DNA of 64,000 bases from Streptomyces typhae (GCF_009755605.1 NZ_WPNZ01000001.1:186001-250000); one strand, 5' to 3'. Shown: positions 1-9,410, counted from the stretch's first letter. Numbers and translations: made by a program. Notes: a model not told the origin generated them from the letters alone.

Positions 1-309
1 CAGGAGCGGTACCTGGGCGATCCCCGCACCTCCCCCGACGTGTACCGCAGCAACTCCCTCGTCTGTGACGACGGGCTCGTCGACCCCGGGGAGCCGCACC
101 GGCCCATGATGATCGTCCACGGGCTCGCCGACGACAACGTGGTCGTCGCCCACGCGCTCCGCCTGTCCTCCGCCCTCCTCGCCGCCGGCCGCCCGCACGA
201 GGTCCTCCCCCTCACCGGGGTCACCCACATGACCCCGCAGGAACAGGTGGCCGAGAACCTGCTACTCCTCCAGGTCGACTTCCTGAAGCGGTCGCTGGGG
301 CTGGCTTAG
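1..309 (+). CDS. S9 family peptidase (prolyl oligopeptidase/DPP-IV type), C-terminal fragment
   Basis: This is the last 102 codons of a gene that enters from the left edge in frame 1. It matches the end of the alpha/beta-hydrolase catalytic domain of S9 serine peptidases, which cleave short peptides, often after proline. The motif HGLADDNV carries the catalytic Asp of the family and GVTHMTPQE carries the catalytic His; the catalytic Ser would lie upstream, outside the window. No signal peptide or propeller domain can be judged from this piece. It is followed at once by a nested inverted repeat. The family call rests on the Asp and His motifs and their spacing. A related alpha/beta hydrolase is possible. 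Confidence 0.8.
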   Translation, partial: QERYLGDPRTSPDVYRSNSLVCDDGLVDPGEPHRPMMIVHGLADDNVVVAHALRLSSALLAAGRPHEVLPLTGVTHMTPQEQVAENLLLLQVDFLKRSLGLA

Positions 310-310
310 A

Positions 311-430
311 GCTCCGCCCCGGACCCCGTATCGGCGCTCCGCGCCTCGTCCTCAAACGCCGGACGGGGCTGAATACGTGCCGGTAAGTTTCAGCCCCTCC
401 GGCGTTTGAGGAGCGGGGTCTGGGGCGGAG
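311..430. repeat. Long nested inverted repeat, probable bidirectional terminator
   Basis: The outer arms (about 311-328 and 413-430) and the inner arms (about 350-373 and 389-411) pair almost perfectly, with one bulged base inside and one mismatch outside. The inner arm contains CTCAAACGCCGG and its complement. The hairpin lies between two convergent genes, so a shared terminator is likely. A similar but not identical structure occurs at 18541-18710, suggesting a dispersed intergenic repeat family. Confidence 0.6.
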
Positions 431-475
431 CCCCAGGTTCGGCGAAGGGGCGGGCCTGGGGCGCCCCGTGGAGGC

Positions 476-1534
476 TCACGGCACCACCTGCTTCTCCTCC
501 GCGAAGTGGCACGCCGAATCATGCGCCGCAGGCCCGCTCACCCCCCGGAACTCCGCCGGAACGGCAAGCAACGGCACCTCCAGAGCGCACCGCTCCCGCG
601 CCTTCCAGCACCGCGTGCGGAACCGGCACCCGGAGGGCGGGTTCGCGGGCGAGGGCACGTCCCCGCTGAGAATGATCCGTTCGCGGTGCTCCCGCGCCAG
701 CGGATCCGGCACGGGCACGGCGGAGAGCAGCGCCTGCGTGTAGGGATGCGTCGGATGCTCGTAGATCTCCGCGTCCGTGCCGGTCTCGACGATCCGCCCG
801 AGGTACATGACCCCGACCCGGTCGGAGATGTGCCGCACGATCGACAGGTCGTGCGCGATGAACACGTACGAGAGGTCGAATTCGCTCTGCAGCTTCTCCA
901 GGAGGTTCACGACCTGCGCCTGCACGGACACGTCGAGCGCGGAGACGGGCTCGTCGGCGACGATGACCTCGGGCCGCAGCGCGAGGCCGCGCGCGATGCC
1001 GATGCGCTGCCGCTGACCGCCGGAGAACTGGTGGGGGTAGCGGTTGATGTACTCGGGGTTGAGGCCCACGACGTCGAGGAGTTCCCGCACCCGCGCGCGC
1101 CGCGACCCCTTCGGCGCCACCTCGGGATGGATCTCGTACGGCTCCCCGATGATGTCGCCGACCGTCATGCGCGGGTTCAGTGAGGTGTAGGGGTCCTGGA
1201 ACACCATCTGGATGTTGCGGCGCACCGCCTTCAGGGCGCGCCCCGACAGCTTGGTGATGTCCTCGCCCTTGTAGCGGATCTCCCCGGCGGTCGGCCGCTC
1301 CAGGTTGACGAGCATCTTGGCGACCGTGGACTTCCCGCAGCCCGACTCGCCGACGATGCCGAGCGTCTCGCCGCGGCCGAGGGCGAAGTCCACGCCGTCG
1401 ACGGCCTTCACCGCGCCGACCTGCCGCTTGATCACGATCCCCTGGGTGAGCGGATAGTGCTTCACGAGCCCCCGTGCTTCCAGGACGGGCTCGGTGACGG
1501 GCGCCGGTACGGGCCCGGCGGCGGGCTCAGCCAC
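476..1534 (-). CDS. Oligopeptide ABC transporter ATP-binding protein, DppF/OppF type (operon 1)
   Basis: This 352-residue ATPase is one of the two nucleotide-binding subunits that power peptide import at the inner face of the membrane. Walker A (GESGCGKST, about residues 62-70), the signature FSGGQ (170-174) and Walker B (VIVADEP, 190-196) are intact. The C-terminal oligopeptide-transporter extension carries a CRFRTRC cysteine motif near residue 312. The GTG start at 1532-1534 overlaps the end of the preceding ATPase gene by 8 bases, so the two are translationally coupled. It is the last gene of the five-gene minus-strand operon 6135-476. It is closely similar to the protein at 7200-8348 but lacks that protein's longer N-terminus. 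Confidence 0.93.
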   Translation of the reverse strand: MAEPAAGPVPAPVTEPVLEARGLVKHYPLTQGIVIKRQVGAVKAVDGVDFALGRGETLGIVGESGCGKSTVAKMLVNLERPTAGEIRYKGEDITKLSGRALKAVRRNIQMVFQDPYTSLNPRMTVGDIIGEPYEIHPEVAPKGSRRARVRELLDVVGLNPEYINRYPHQFSGGQRQRIGIARGLALRPEVIVADEPVSALDVSVQAQVVNLLEKLQSEFDLSYVFIAHDLSIVRHISDRVGVMYLGRIVETGTDAEIYEHPTHPYTQALLSAVPVPDPLAREHRERIILSGDVPSPANPPSGCRFRTRCWKARERCALEVPLLAVPAEFRGVSGPAAHDSACHFAEEKQVVP

Positions 1535-2570
1535 GGAGGGTCTCCTTCCAGAAGTGGCAGGCGCTGCGGCGCTCGGCCGCGAGTCCCTCGTACGTGACCC
1601 GGTACAGCGGCGGGACGTCGGTGCGGCACACGTCCTGGGCCATCGGGCAGCGCGGGTTGAAGGCGCAGCCGGGCGGGATGTTCATGAGGTTGGGCGGCAG
1701 GCCCTTGATGGCGAAGAGGTCCTGGCCCTTCTGGTCGAGGCGCGGGATGGATTCGAGCAGGCCCTTGGTGTACGGGTGGGCGGGCGCCCGGTAGATCTCG
1801 TGCACCGGCGCGGTCTCGACGATCCGGCCCGCGTACATCACCGCGATCTTGTCGGCGACGTCCGCGACCACCCCCAGGTCGTGGGTGATCAGGATCAGGC
1901 CCATGTTCAGCTCGCGCTGCAACTCCGCGAGCAGGTCCATGACCTGGGCCTGGACCGTCACGTCCAGGGCCGTGGTGGGTTCGTCGGCGATGATCAGGGA
2001 CGGTTCGAGCGCCATCGCCATGGCGATCATGATGCGCTGGCGCATGCCGCCGGAGAACTGGTGCGGGTACTGGGTGACGCGCTCCTTGGCGGCCGGGATG
2101 CGGACCCGGTCCATCAGCTCTACGGCCTTGGCGCGGGCGTCCTTGCGGGACATGCCGCGGTGCACGACGAACATTTCGCCGAGCTGGTCGCCGACGCTGA
2201 GCACGGGGTTCAGGGACGACAGGGCGTCCTGGAAGATCATGGCCATCTCGGCGCCGCGGATCCTGCGCCGCTCCTCCTCCTTGAGCTGCAACAGGTCCCG
2301 GCCCCGGAAGAGGATCTCGCCGGAGGTGACGCGTCCCGGCGGTACGTCGAGGATGCCCATGATCGCCTGGGCGGTGACGGACTTGCCGGAGCCCGACTCG
2401 CCGAGCACGGCGAGCGTCTCCCCCGCCGCCACCGCGTAGTCGACGCCGTTGACGGCCTTGGCGACGCCGTCGCGGGTCCGGAACTCCACGTGCAGATCGC
2501 GCACGTCGAGCAGCGCGGACGCGGGGGCGGGCCCGGCCGCCGCGGCTGCCGTGGATGCGGGTGTGGCCAT
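1527..2570 (-). CDS. Oligopeptide ABC transporter ATP-binding protein, DppD/OppD type (operon 1)
   Basis: This 347-residue partner ATPase has Walker A (GESGSGKS, about 58-65), signature FSGGMRQR, Walker [14 protein letters not shown] and a C-terminal CAFNPRC motif typical of peptide-importer ATPases. The reading frame stays open far upstream of 2570. I chose the ATG at 2568-2570 because it gives the normal family length and sits 5 bases after the permease stop, whereas the upstream extension is arginine-rich shadow of the permease gene. The N-terminus is Ala-rich (residues 2-19) before the ABC fold begins at [11 protein letters not shown]. The gene overlaps the DppF-type gene by 8 bases. Confidence 0.92.
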   Translation of the reverse strand: MATPASTAAAAAGPAPASALLDVRDLHVEFRTRDGVAKAVNGVDYAVAAGETLAVLGESGSGKSVTAQAIMGILDVPPGRVTSGEILFRGRDLLQLKEEERRRIRGAEMAMIFQDALSSLNPVLSVGDQLGEMFVVHRGMSRKDARAKAVELMDRVRIPAAKERVTQYPHQFSGGMRQRIMIAMAMALEPSLIIADEPTTALDVTVQAQVMDLLAELQRELNMGLILITHDLGVVADVADKIAVMYAGRIVETAPVHEIYRAPAHPYTKGLLESIPRLDQKGQDLFAIKGLPPNLMNIPPGCAFNPRCPMAQDVCRTDVPPLYRVTYEGLAAERRSACHFWKETLRG

Positions 2571-2575
2571 GGCGC

Positions 2576-3562
2576 CTACCTCAGCTTGGGGTCGAGGGCG
2601 TCGCGCACCGCGTCGCCGAGCATGATGAACGCGAGCACGGTGATCGCGAGGGCGCCCGCGGGCCAGAGCAGCATGTGCGGCGCGTTGCGGATGTACTGGG
2701 ACGCGGCGGAGATGTCGATGCCCCAGCTCACCGTGGGCGGCTTCAGGCCGACGCCGAGGTAGGACAGGGTCGCTTCGAGGGCGATGTACGTACCGAGCGC
2801 GATGGTCGCGACGACGATGACCGGGGCGACGGCGTTGGGGGCGATGTGGCGGAGCAGCATCCGCGGGTTGGAGGCGCCGAGGGCGCGGGCGGCCTGGACG
2901 TAGTCGTTCTGTTTGGCGGTGATGACGGAGCCGCGGGCGATGCGGGAGATCTGCGGCCAGCCGAGGAGGACCATGAAGCCGATCACCGGCCAGACGGTGT
3001 TGCTGGTGACGACGGAGAGCAGCACCAGGCCGCCGAGGACGACGGGGATGGCGAAGAAGATGTCGGTGATGCGGGAGAGGATCGCGTCCCACGCCCCGCC
3101 GAAGAACCCGGCGAGCCCGCCGAGGACACTGCCGAGGACCGCGACGCCGAGGGTGGCGCACACCCCGACGGTGACGGAGGCGCGGGCCCCGTACACGGTC
3201 CTGGTGTAGACGTCGCAGCCCTGCCCGTTGTAGCCGAAGGGGTGGCCTGGCGACGAGCCCTTCTGGGCGTTGGCGAGGTCGCAGTCCAGCGGGTCGCCGG
3301 AGGCGATCGCCGAGGGCCACAGCGAGATGAAGACCAGGAACAGGATGATCAGGCCCGAGATGATGAACACCGGGTTGCGACGCAGGTCGCGCCAGGCGTC
3401 GGACCACAGGCTGCGGGCCGGGGTGCCGGGTCCGCCGCCGGGCCCCGCCGCCCCGGTCCCGTCCGGGGACAGGGTCGTCGCCTCGCTCGCGGCGAGGTCC
3501 ATCGCGCCGCCCGCGCCGGTGCCGGCGATGGCCCCCTCGGCGGGCTCGTGGGGTTCAGGCAT
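2576..3562 (-). CDS. Oligopeptide ABC transporter permease, DppC/OppC type (operon 1)
   Basis: This 328-residue membrane subunit has an acidic, Gly/Ala-rich cytoplasmic N-terminus of about 50 residues. One transmembrane helix follows (IISGLIILFLVFISLWP), then the permease core. The EAA coupling loop that contacts the ATPases is visible around ARALGASNPRMLLRHI. The protein ends in DAVRDALDPKLR, the usual DppC tail. Its start overlaps the DppB-type gene by 8 bases, and the downstream ATPase begins 5 bases after its stop. With 3555-4478 it forms the channel. The paralogue at 9411-10373 has the same architecture. Confidence 0.92.
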   Translation of the reverse strand: MPEPHEPAEGAIAGTGAGGAMDLAASEATTLSPDGTGAAGPGGGPGTPARSLWSDAWRDLRRNPVFIISGLIILFLVFISLWPSAIASGDPLDCDLANAQKGSSPGHPFGYNGQGCDVYTRTVYGARASVTVGVCATLGVAVLGSVLGGLAGFFGGAWDAILSRITDIFFAIPVVLGGLVLLSVVTSNTVWPVIGFMVLLGWPQISRIARGSVITAKQNDYVQAARALGASNPRMLLRHIAPNAVAPVIVVATIALGTYIALEATLSYLGVGLKPPTVSWGIDISAASQYIRNAPHMLLWPAGALAITVLAFIMLGDAVRDALDPKLR

Positions 3563-4478
3563 AGCGGATCCTCGGGTCGAGTACGGCGTACAGCAGGTCG
3601 ACGATCAGATTCGCCACCAGGAAGACGAGGACGAGCACCGTCACGAACCCGACCACGGTCTGGGTGCTCTGCCGCAGGATCCCCTGGTAGAGCTGGAAGC
3701 CGACGCCGTGGATGTTGAAGATCCGCTCGGTGACGATGGCGCCGCCCATCAGCGCGCCGACGTCCGTGCCGATGAACGTGATCACCGGAATGAGTGAATT
3801 CCGCAGCAGGTGCCGGGTGATGACACGCCGTCTCGGCAGGCCCTTGGCCACGGCGGTGCGGACGTAGTCGGCGCGCCGGTTCTCCGCGATGGAGGTCCGG
3901 GTGAGCCGGGTGACGTAGGCGAGCGAGACGGAGGCGAGCACGAGCCCCGGCACGATCAGCTCGTCGACGGTGGCCTCCGAGGACACCGACGGCTTGATGA
4001 CCGACCACTGGACGCCGAGCAGCAGCTGGAGGAGCAGACCGGTCACGAACGTCGGTACGGAGATGACCACGAGGGTCAGGATCAGCACCAGGGTGTCGAC
4101 GGGCCTGCCGCGCCGCAGGCCGGTGAGGACGCCGAGGGTGATGCCGATGACGATCTCGAAGACGACGGCGACGAGGGTGAGGCGGATGGTCACGGGGAAC
4201 GCCGTGGACATCAGCTCGGTGACCTTCTGGCCGTTGAAGGCGGTGCCGAAGTCACCGGTGAACACGTTGCCCATGTAGGTCGCGTACTGCTGCCACACGG
4301 GCTTGTCGAGGCCGAACTCCTTCTTGAGCTGGGCGGCCGTCGCGGGGTCGCACTTGCGGTCCCCGCACAGCCCCGCGACGGGGTCGCCCATCACATTGAC
4401 CATCAGGAAGATCAGCAGCGTGGCGCCGATGAACACCGGGATCATCTGCAGCAGACGCCGGATCACATATCGACCCAT
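3555..4478 (-). CDS. Oligopeptide ABC transporter permease, DppB/OppB type (operon 1)
   Basis: This 307-residue permease begins MGRYVIRRLLQMIPVF, the standard DppB N-terminal helix, followed by FLMVNVMGDPV. Further helices and an EAA loop at AVAKGLPRRRVITRH come next, and it ends LLYAVLDPRIRYA. The ATG at 4476-4478 has a GGAG sequence a few bases upstream and lies 34 bases after the binding-protein stop, so it belongs to that operon. Compared with the paralogue at 10366-11295, the segment after GDPV contains an extra Cys pair (LCGDRKCDP). That segment faces outward in this family, so a disulfide is possible but unproven. Confidence 0.92.
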   Translation of the reverse strand: MGRYVIRRLLQMIPVFIGATLLIFLMVNVMGDPVAGLCGDRKCDPATAAQLKKEFGLDKPVWQQYATYMGNVFTGDFGTAFNGQKVTELMSTAFPVTIRLTLVAVVFEIVIGITLGVLTGLRRGRPVDTLVLILTLVVISVPTFVTGLLLQLLLGVQWSVIKPSVSSEATVDELIVPGLVLASVSLAYVTRLTRTSIAENRRADYVRTAVAKGLPRRRVITRHLLRNSLIPVITFIGTDVGALMGGAIVTERIFNIHGVGFQLYQGILRQSTQTVVGFVTVLVLVFLVANLIVDLLYAVLDPRIRYA

Positions 4479-4512
4479 GGGCTCGCTCCGATGCGTGGCT
4501 GGGTGGCCTGGG

Positions 4513-6135
4513 TCAGTTGACCTTGATCTTTTCGTAGACGGGCACGCTGAACTGGTTCAGCGCGACGTCGGAGACGCGGTCGGAGTAGCCGGCGCTGCCG
4601 TTCTGGTACCAGAGGGGGATGGCCGGCATCTTCTGGGCGAGGATCTTCTCGGCGTCCTGGAACTTGGTGACGGCCTTGGCGGTGTCCGTCTCGCCGTTGG
4701 CCTCGTTGATGAGCTTGTCGAAGCCCTTGTCGGAGAACTTGCCGTCGTTGGACGAGGCGTCCGTGAAGTAGTTGGGCTCCAGGAAGTTCTGGATCAGCGG
4801 GTAGTCCATCTGCCAGCCGGCGCGCCAGGCCCCGTCGAGCTTCTGCTGGGACGCCTGGCTGCGGAAGTCGGCGAAGGTGCCGACGGGGTTGCCGACGCAG
4901 GAGCGGTCGTTGCCGAGGGCCTTGTTGATGGAGTTGCAGACGGCGTCCACCCACTCCTTGTGGGAGCCCGTGTCGGCGTTGTACGAGATCTTCAGGGTGC
5001 CGCCGGGGATGCCGCCGCCCTCCTCGACCAGCTTCTTGGCCTCGGCTGCGTCGTACTCGCACCAGTCGCCGCAGGCGTCGTCGCTGTAGCCGCCGTCCTT
5101 GCCGAGCACCGGCGAGGTCCAGTCCTTGGCGGGCGTACGGGTCTTCTGGAAGATCGTTTCGGTGATCTGTTCGCGGTTGATCGCCCGCGAGAGCCCCTGG
5201 CGGACCTTCTCCACGCCCGGCTTCGTCCACTTGTCCCCGTAGAAGGGGAAGGCGAGGGTCTGGATGATTCCGGCGGGGGTGTTGATGTAGCGGTCCCCCA
5301 GGTCGCTCTTCGCGTTCTTGAGCTGCGAGGCGGGTACGTCGTCGACCAGGTCGAGATTGCCCGCCATGAGGTCGGTGTAGGCGGTGTTGTTGTCGGTGTA
5401 GACCTTCAGGTCGACGCCGCCGTTCTCCGCCTTGTCGTCCCCCTGGTAGCCGTCCCACTTCCTGAGCTCCATCTTGGAGCCCTTCTGGTACGACTTCACG
5501 GTGTACGGCCCGTTGCCGACCGGCTTGGAGAGCCAGGCGTCGTGCTTGTCGAAGAAGGCCTTGGGCAGCGGGGCGAAGGCCGGGTAGCCGAGGGTGTCGG
5601 GCCAGGTGGAGAACTTCTGCGTGAGCTTCACGGTGAAGGTCCGCTCGTCCTTGACCTTCAGCCCCGACAGGGTGTCGGCAGTGGCGTCCCCCTTCTCGGG
5701 GTGCACCTTGTCGTACCCCTCGATGTACCCGAAGAAGTAGGCGTTCTTCTGGTTGTTCTTCAGATGCGCGCCGTAGTTCCAGGCGTCCACGAAGGACTTG
5801 GCGGTGACCGACTCGCCGTCGCTGAACTTCCACCCGTCCTTGATCTTCACGGTGAAGTTCTGCGAGTCCTCGGTGTCGATGGACTCGGCGACCATGTCCT
5901 TGGCCTCACCGGTCTTCGGGTCGTACCGCTTGAGTCCGCGGAAGATCATGTCGAGGACCTTGCCGCCCTGGACCTCGTTGGTGTTCGCCGGTTCCAGCGG
6001 GTTCTGCGGATCCCCCCAGGACGACCCGACGACCCCGGAGCCGTCACCACCGCCGCCCCCGCCCCCACAGGCCGTCGCCGTGAGCACGACGACCACCGCA
6101 CATGCGGCCCACTTGGCCTGCGTGGCTCCACGCAT
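4513..6135 (-). CDS. Oligopeptide ABC transporter substrate-binding lipoprotein, DppA/OppA family (operon 1)
   Basis: This 540-residue extracytoplasmic receptor feeds the permease pair downstream. The chosen ATG at 6133-6135 has GAGGAGG about 7 bases upstream and starts a lipoprotein signal peptide ending LTATAC, where the Cys would be lipidated. A glycine-rich linker follows. The frame is open further upstream, but that extension has no signal sequence. The mature part is an SBP_bac_5 domain: NPLEPANTNEVQGGKVLDM opening, PVGNGPY motif, and a PLWY motif near the end. Four cysteines (ACGDWC, CNS, SCVG) may form disulfides. It has the same length as the receptor of operon 2, so the operons are probably an old duplication. 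Confidence 0.93.
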   Translation of the reverse strand: MRGATQAKWAACAVVVVLTATACGGGGGGGDGSGVVGSSWGDPQNPLEPANTNEVQGGKVLDMIFRGLKRYDPKTGEAKDMVAESIDTEDSQNFTVKIKDGWKFSDGESVTAKSFVDAWNYGAHLKNNQKNAYFFGYIEGYDKVHPEKGDATADTLSGLKVKDERTFTVKLTQKFSTWPDTLGYPAFAPLPKAFFDKHDAWLSKPVGNGPYTVKSYQKGSKMELRKWDGYQGDDKAENGGVDLKVYTDNNTAYTDLMAGNLDLVDDVPASQLKNAKSDLGDRYINTPAGIIQTLAFPFYGDKWTKPGVEKVRQGLSRAINREQITETIFQKTRTPAKDWTSPVLGKDGGYSDDACGDWCEYDAAEAKKLVEEGGGIPGGTLKISYNADTGSHKEWVDAVCNSINKALGNDRSCVGNPVGTFADFRSQASQQKLDGAWRAGWQMDYPLIQNFLEPNYFTDASSNDGKFSDKGFDKLINEANGETDTAKAVTKFQDAEKILAQKMPAIPLWYQNGSAGYSDRVSDVALNQFSVPVYEKIKVN

Positions 6136-6515
6136 GGCTCGCCTCCTCGATCGCTGGGCGCGCCGGCCGCGCGCAGTACCGTAAATACTTCCGAGGAGCG
6201 AGACAAAACGCATATTTTGCCGGTCCACACGAGGGGGTAGCCATCCGGATGCACTACGGGAAACCCCGTTGGCGCATGAGGCGCCGCACCACGACAGCGG
6301 GCGGACAGCCTCGACGGCCCGAGGCCAGAGGCCCGATCGGCGGATGGAATGGGGGCCGAGCGCGCCGGTCCGAATTCGTGGCGCATGATGGCGATTGAAC
6401 ACAGTGAGTAGCCTCAACTTTACCTCAAGTCACTGGATTCGCGTGCGGCCCATGCATAGCCTGAGCACACAAAGCAGTCATCCAGCGACTGCAGGTGAAC
6501 GGGGCTAGGAGTAAA
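6136..6515. other. Intergenic region between divergent lipoprotein and secreted-protein genes
   Basis: This 380-base gap must hold the promoter of operon 1 (leftward) and of the secreted-protein gene (rightward). It is AT-richer than its surroundings near 6175-6220 and 6400-6480. A short inverted repeat CAAAA...TTTTG lies at 6204-6219. No confident promoter hexamers or gene were found. Confidence 0.4.
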
Positions 6516-7109
6516 GTGCGTATACGAAAGACCGCATCGCTGACAGTCACCGCCGCTCTGGCGGTTGGCGCTCTCACCGCCGCTGGGCCCGCGACCGGGG
6601 CCGAGAACAGCGCGAAGGCCAAGACGTCGACGTCCGTGATGGCGCCGTCCGCTGCTCGGGGCATGCCGACGGGGACCGTCTCGGTCGCCAAGGTCAAGAA
6701 CGGCGGCCAGAAGGTCTACTCAGCCAACATCGGCGTCAACAGCCGTGGGGAGCAGCACTGCAAGTCCACCTCCGTCACGATGGAGAAGGTGGTCTGGGAC
6801 CTCGGCAAGGTGACTCGTACATCCGCCCGGGTCAAGTCGGTGAAGGTGCGCTACTACAACGAGCGCAAGCTGCACGTCGGCTCGGCCTATCTGCACGACG
6901 GCAGCCACCACGAGAAGTGGCGCAAGGCCTGGGGATGGCAGATCCCCAAGGGGGATGTGTGGCGTACCTACAAGATCAACAAGACGGTTAAATTCGCCAA
7001 GAACAAGCCGCTCAACTTTATGCTGCACGTGCAGCTCGAGCGCGCCAACGAACCGATGTGGTGCGCTCCGAAGGTGAAGCTCTATTTCTACCTGAAGCCC
7101 AACCGGTAG
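6516..7109 (+). CDS. Small secreted protein of unknown function
   Basis: This 197-residue protein is preceded by AGGAG five bases before the GTG start at 6516. A GTG at 6495 in the same frame lacks a ribosome site. The N-terminus is a classical signal peptide: VRIRKTASLTV, a hydrophobic ALAVGALTAAG stretch, then an Ala-Gly-Ala region, so cleavage near residue 30 is likely. The mature protein is basic and rich in Lys, Tyr and Trp. It has two cysteines far apart (HCKS and WCAPK) that could form one disulfide. I do not recognise the family. It is a single gene between two peptide-import operons, facing away from operon 1 and closed by a strong hairpin. Its neighbours give no direct clue to its role. 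Confidence 0.75.
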   Translation: MRIRKTASLTVTAALAVGALTAAGPATGAENSAKAKTSTSVMAPSAARGMPTGTVSVAKVKNGGQKVYSANIGVNSRGEQHCKSTSVTMEKVVWDLGKVTRTSARVKSVKVRYYNERKLHVGSAYLHDGSHHEKWRKAWGWQIPKGDVWRTYKINKTVKFAKNKPLNFMLHVQLERANEPMWCAPKVKLYFYLKPNR

Positions 7110-7146
7110 GTATTGGTCGCGAATCTCTCATGGAGTTCGCGGATAC

Positions 7147-7189
7147 GAGAGGGGCCCCGCCAATTCACATGTTCGGCAGGGCCCCTCTC
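7147..7189. terminator. Bidirectional hairpin terminator
   Basis: Arms 7147-7157 (GAGAGGGGCCC) and 7179-7189 pair perfectly over 11 bases. The hairpin sits between the convergent secreted-protein gene and operon 2, whose last gene ends at 7200, so it can stop both transcripts. Confidence 0.8.
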
Positions 7190-7199
7190 TTGCGCCTAC

Positions 7200-8348
7200 T
7201 CACGCCGCGTGCACGACGTCCTTCTCCTCCGCAAAGTGGCACGCCGACTCGTGGGCGGCAGGAGTGTCCTTGCCCGCGAAGCGTTCCGGGATCGCGAGCA
7301 GGGGAATCTCCTCGGCGCACTTGTCCTGCGCCTTCCAGCAGCGGGTGCGGAAGCGGCAGCCGGAGGGCGGGTTCGCCGGGGACGGGACGTCGCCGGCGAG
7401 GATGATGCGCTCGCGGCCCTCGCGCGCCTCCGGGTCCGGCACCGGCACCGCGGAGAGCAGCGCCTGCGTGTACGGGTGCGTCGGGTGGTCGTAGATCTGC
7501 TCGTCGGAGCCGATCTCCGCCATCTTGCCGAGGTACATCACGCCCACGCGGTCCGAGATGTGCCGGACGATCGACAGGTCGTGCGCGATGAAGAGGTAGG
7601 ACAGGTTGAACTCGTCCTGGAGCTTCTCCATCAGGTTGATGACCTGGGCCTGGACGGACACGTCCAGAGCCGAGACCGGCTCGTCGCAGATGATGATCTC
7701 GGGGTTGAGCGCCAGGCCGCGCGCGATGCCGATGCGCTGGCGCTGACCGCCCGAGAACTGGTGCGGGTAGCGGTTGATGTACTCCGGGTTCAGGCCCACC
7801 ACGTCCAGGAGCTCCTGGACCTTGCGGCGCCGGTCGCCCTTCGGGGCCACCTCGGGGTGGATCTCGAAGGGCTCCCCGATGATGTCACCGACCGTCATAC
7901 GGGGGTTCAGCGAGGTGTAGGGGTCCTGGAACACCATCTGGATGTTGCGGCGCACCGCCTTCAGCGCGCGCCCCGACAGCTTGGTGATGTCCTGGCCCTT
8001 GTAGAAGACCTCGCCGGCCGTCGCCTGCTCCAGGGTCATGAGCAGCTTGGCCACCGTCGACTTGCCGCAGCCCGACTCGCCCACGATGCCGAGCGTCTCG
8101 CCCTGGTAGAGGTCGAAGGAGATCCCGTCGACCGCCTTCACCGCGCCGATCTGGCGCTTGACGATGACGCCCTGGGTGAGCGGGAAGTGCTTCACCAGGT
8201 TGCGCACCTGGAGGATCGGCTCGCCGCGCTCGGCGGGGGCCTCGATGGCGGCCACCGCCTCCTCGGGCGTCTCCGCGTCGACCGTTTCCACCTCGGAGAC
8301 GTTCGGCGTGGCGTCCGTCGGCCCGTCGTTCTTGCTGACCTCAGCCAT
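7200..8348 (-). CDS. Oligopeptide ABC transporter ATP-binding protein, DppF/OppF type (operon 2, BldK-like)
   Basis: This 382-residue ATPase has Walker [10 protein letters not shown], signature FSGGQRQR, Walker [14 protein letters not shown] (with a Cys just before DEP) and C-terminal CRFRTRC. It has an acidic N-terminal extension of about 45 residues (VETVDAETPEEAVAAIE) that the operon 1 counterpart lacks. The ATG at 8346-8348 overlaps the DppD-type gene by 8 bases, the same overlap as in operon 1. In S. coelicolor the operon at this place beside typA is, from memory, bldK, whose products import a signal needed for aerial growth. Orthology is inferred from position and sequence type only. 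Confidence 0.92.
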   Translation of the reverse strand: MAEVSKNDGPTDATPNVSEVETVDAETPEEAVAAIEAPAERGEPILQVRNLVKHFPLTQGVIVKRQIGAVKAVDGISFDLYQGETLGIVGESGCGKSTVAKLLMTLEQATAGEVFYKGQDITKLSGRALKAVRRNIQMVFQDPYTSLNPRMTVGDIIGEPFEIHPEVAPKGDRRRKVQELLDVVGLNPEYINRYPHQFSGGQRQRIGIARGLALNPEIIICDEPVSALDVSVQAQVINLMEKLQDEFNLSYLFIAHDLSIVRHISDRVGVMYLGKMAEIGSDEQIYDHPTHPYTQALLSAVPVPDPEAREGRERIILAGDVPSPANPPSGCRFRTRCWKAQDKCAEEIPLLAIPERFAGKDTPAAHESACHFAEEKDVVHAA

Positions 8349-9399
8349 GGATCGTCTCCTTCCAGAAGTGGCACGCGCTGCCGCGGCCCGCGAGCTCCGC
8401 GCCGTCCCGCTCCGTGACGGGGACGAGCGGCGGGACCTCGGTGCGGCAGATGTCCTGCGCCTTCGGGCAGCGCGGGTTGAAAGCACAACCCGACGGGGCC
8501 TTCAAGAGGTTGGGCGGCAGCCCCTTGATCGCATACAGCTCCTGACCCTTCTGATCCAGGCGCGGAATCGAGTCGAGCAGGCCCCTCGTGTACGGATGCG
8601 CCGGGCGCTTGTACAGCTCGTGCACCGGCGCCGTCTCCACGATCCGGCCCGCGTACATGACGGCGATCTTGTCCGCCACATCTGCGACCACACCGAGGTC
8701 GTGAGTAATGAGAATCAGACCCATGTTGTACTCACGCTGCAGCTCCGCGAGGAGATCCATGACCTGGGCCTGGACCGTCACGTCGAGGGCCGTGGTCGGC
8801 TCGTCGGCGATGATCAGGTCGGGCTCCAGGGCGAGCGCCATCGCGATCATGATGCGCTGGCGCATACCGCCCGAGAACTGGTGCGGATAGTCGCTCACGC
8901 GCTCCTTGGCCGCGGGGATCTTCACTCGGTCCATCAGCTCGATGGACCGGGCCTTGGCATCCTTGCGGCTCATGCCCTGGTGCACCCGGAACATCTCGCC
9001 GAGTTGGTAGCCGACGGAGAGCACCGGGTTCAAGGACGACAGCGCGTCCTGGAAGATCATCGCGATCTTGCTGCCGCGCATCTTCCGGCGCTCCTCGTTG
9101 GACTGCTTCAGCATGTCCTGGCCCCGAAAGACGATCTCGCCCTGTGGGATTTTCCCCGGCGGCATGTCGAGGATGCCCATGATGGCCTGCGCGGTCACGG
9201 ACTTGCCGGAGCCGGACTCACCGAGCACGGCGAGCGTCTCGCCCGCGTCCACGCTGTAGTTGACTCCGTTGACCGCCTTGACCACACCGTCGCGCGTGTG
9301 GAACTCGACGTGCAGGTCCTTCACTTCCAGCAGGTGCCCGCTGTAGTTCCCGCCCGAGCGGGGAGCGGGAACGTCCGCAGTCTTGTCGATGGTAGTCAC
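8341..9399 (-). CDS. Oligopeptide ABC transporter ATP-binding protein, DppD/OppD type (operon 2)
   Basis: This 352-residue ATPase starts with GTG at 9397-9399 (MTTIDKTADVP). Walker A is GESGSGKS, the signature is FSGGMRQR, and Walker B is [13 protein letters not shown]. The C-terminal peptide-transporter extension contains CAFNPRC and a further CRTE cysteine. It lies 11 bases after the DppC-type stop and overlaps the next ATPase by 8 bases. Sequence similarity to 1527-2570 is high throughout the ABC core. The N-terminal 20 residues differ, and the operon 1 protein is Ala-rich there. Confidence 0.92.
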   Translation of the reverse strand: MTTIDKTADVPAPRSGGNYSGHLLEVKDLHVEFHTRDGVVKAVNGVNYSVDAGETLAVLGESGSGKSVTAQAIMGILDMPPGKIPQGEIVFRGQDMLKQSNEERRKMRGSKIAMIFQDALSSLNPVLSVGYQLGEMFRVHQGMSRKDAKARSIELMDRVKIPAAKERVSDYPHQFSGGMRQRIMIAMALALEPDLIIADEPTTALDVTVQAQVMDLLAELQREYNMGLILITHDLGVVADVADKIAVMYAGRIVETAPVHELYKRPAHPYTRGLLDSIPRLDQKGQELYAIKGLPPNLLKAPSGCAFNPRCPKAQDICRTEVPPLVPVTERDGAELAGRGSACHFWKETIHG

Positions 9400-9410
9400 G
9401 TACGCCTCCC

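Noticed and set aside
4303..6240. A 645-codon plus-strand open frame
   Set aside because: It is the mirror of the lipoprotein and permease genes, and its translation is Val/Gly/Leu-biased shadow sequence.
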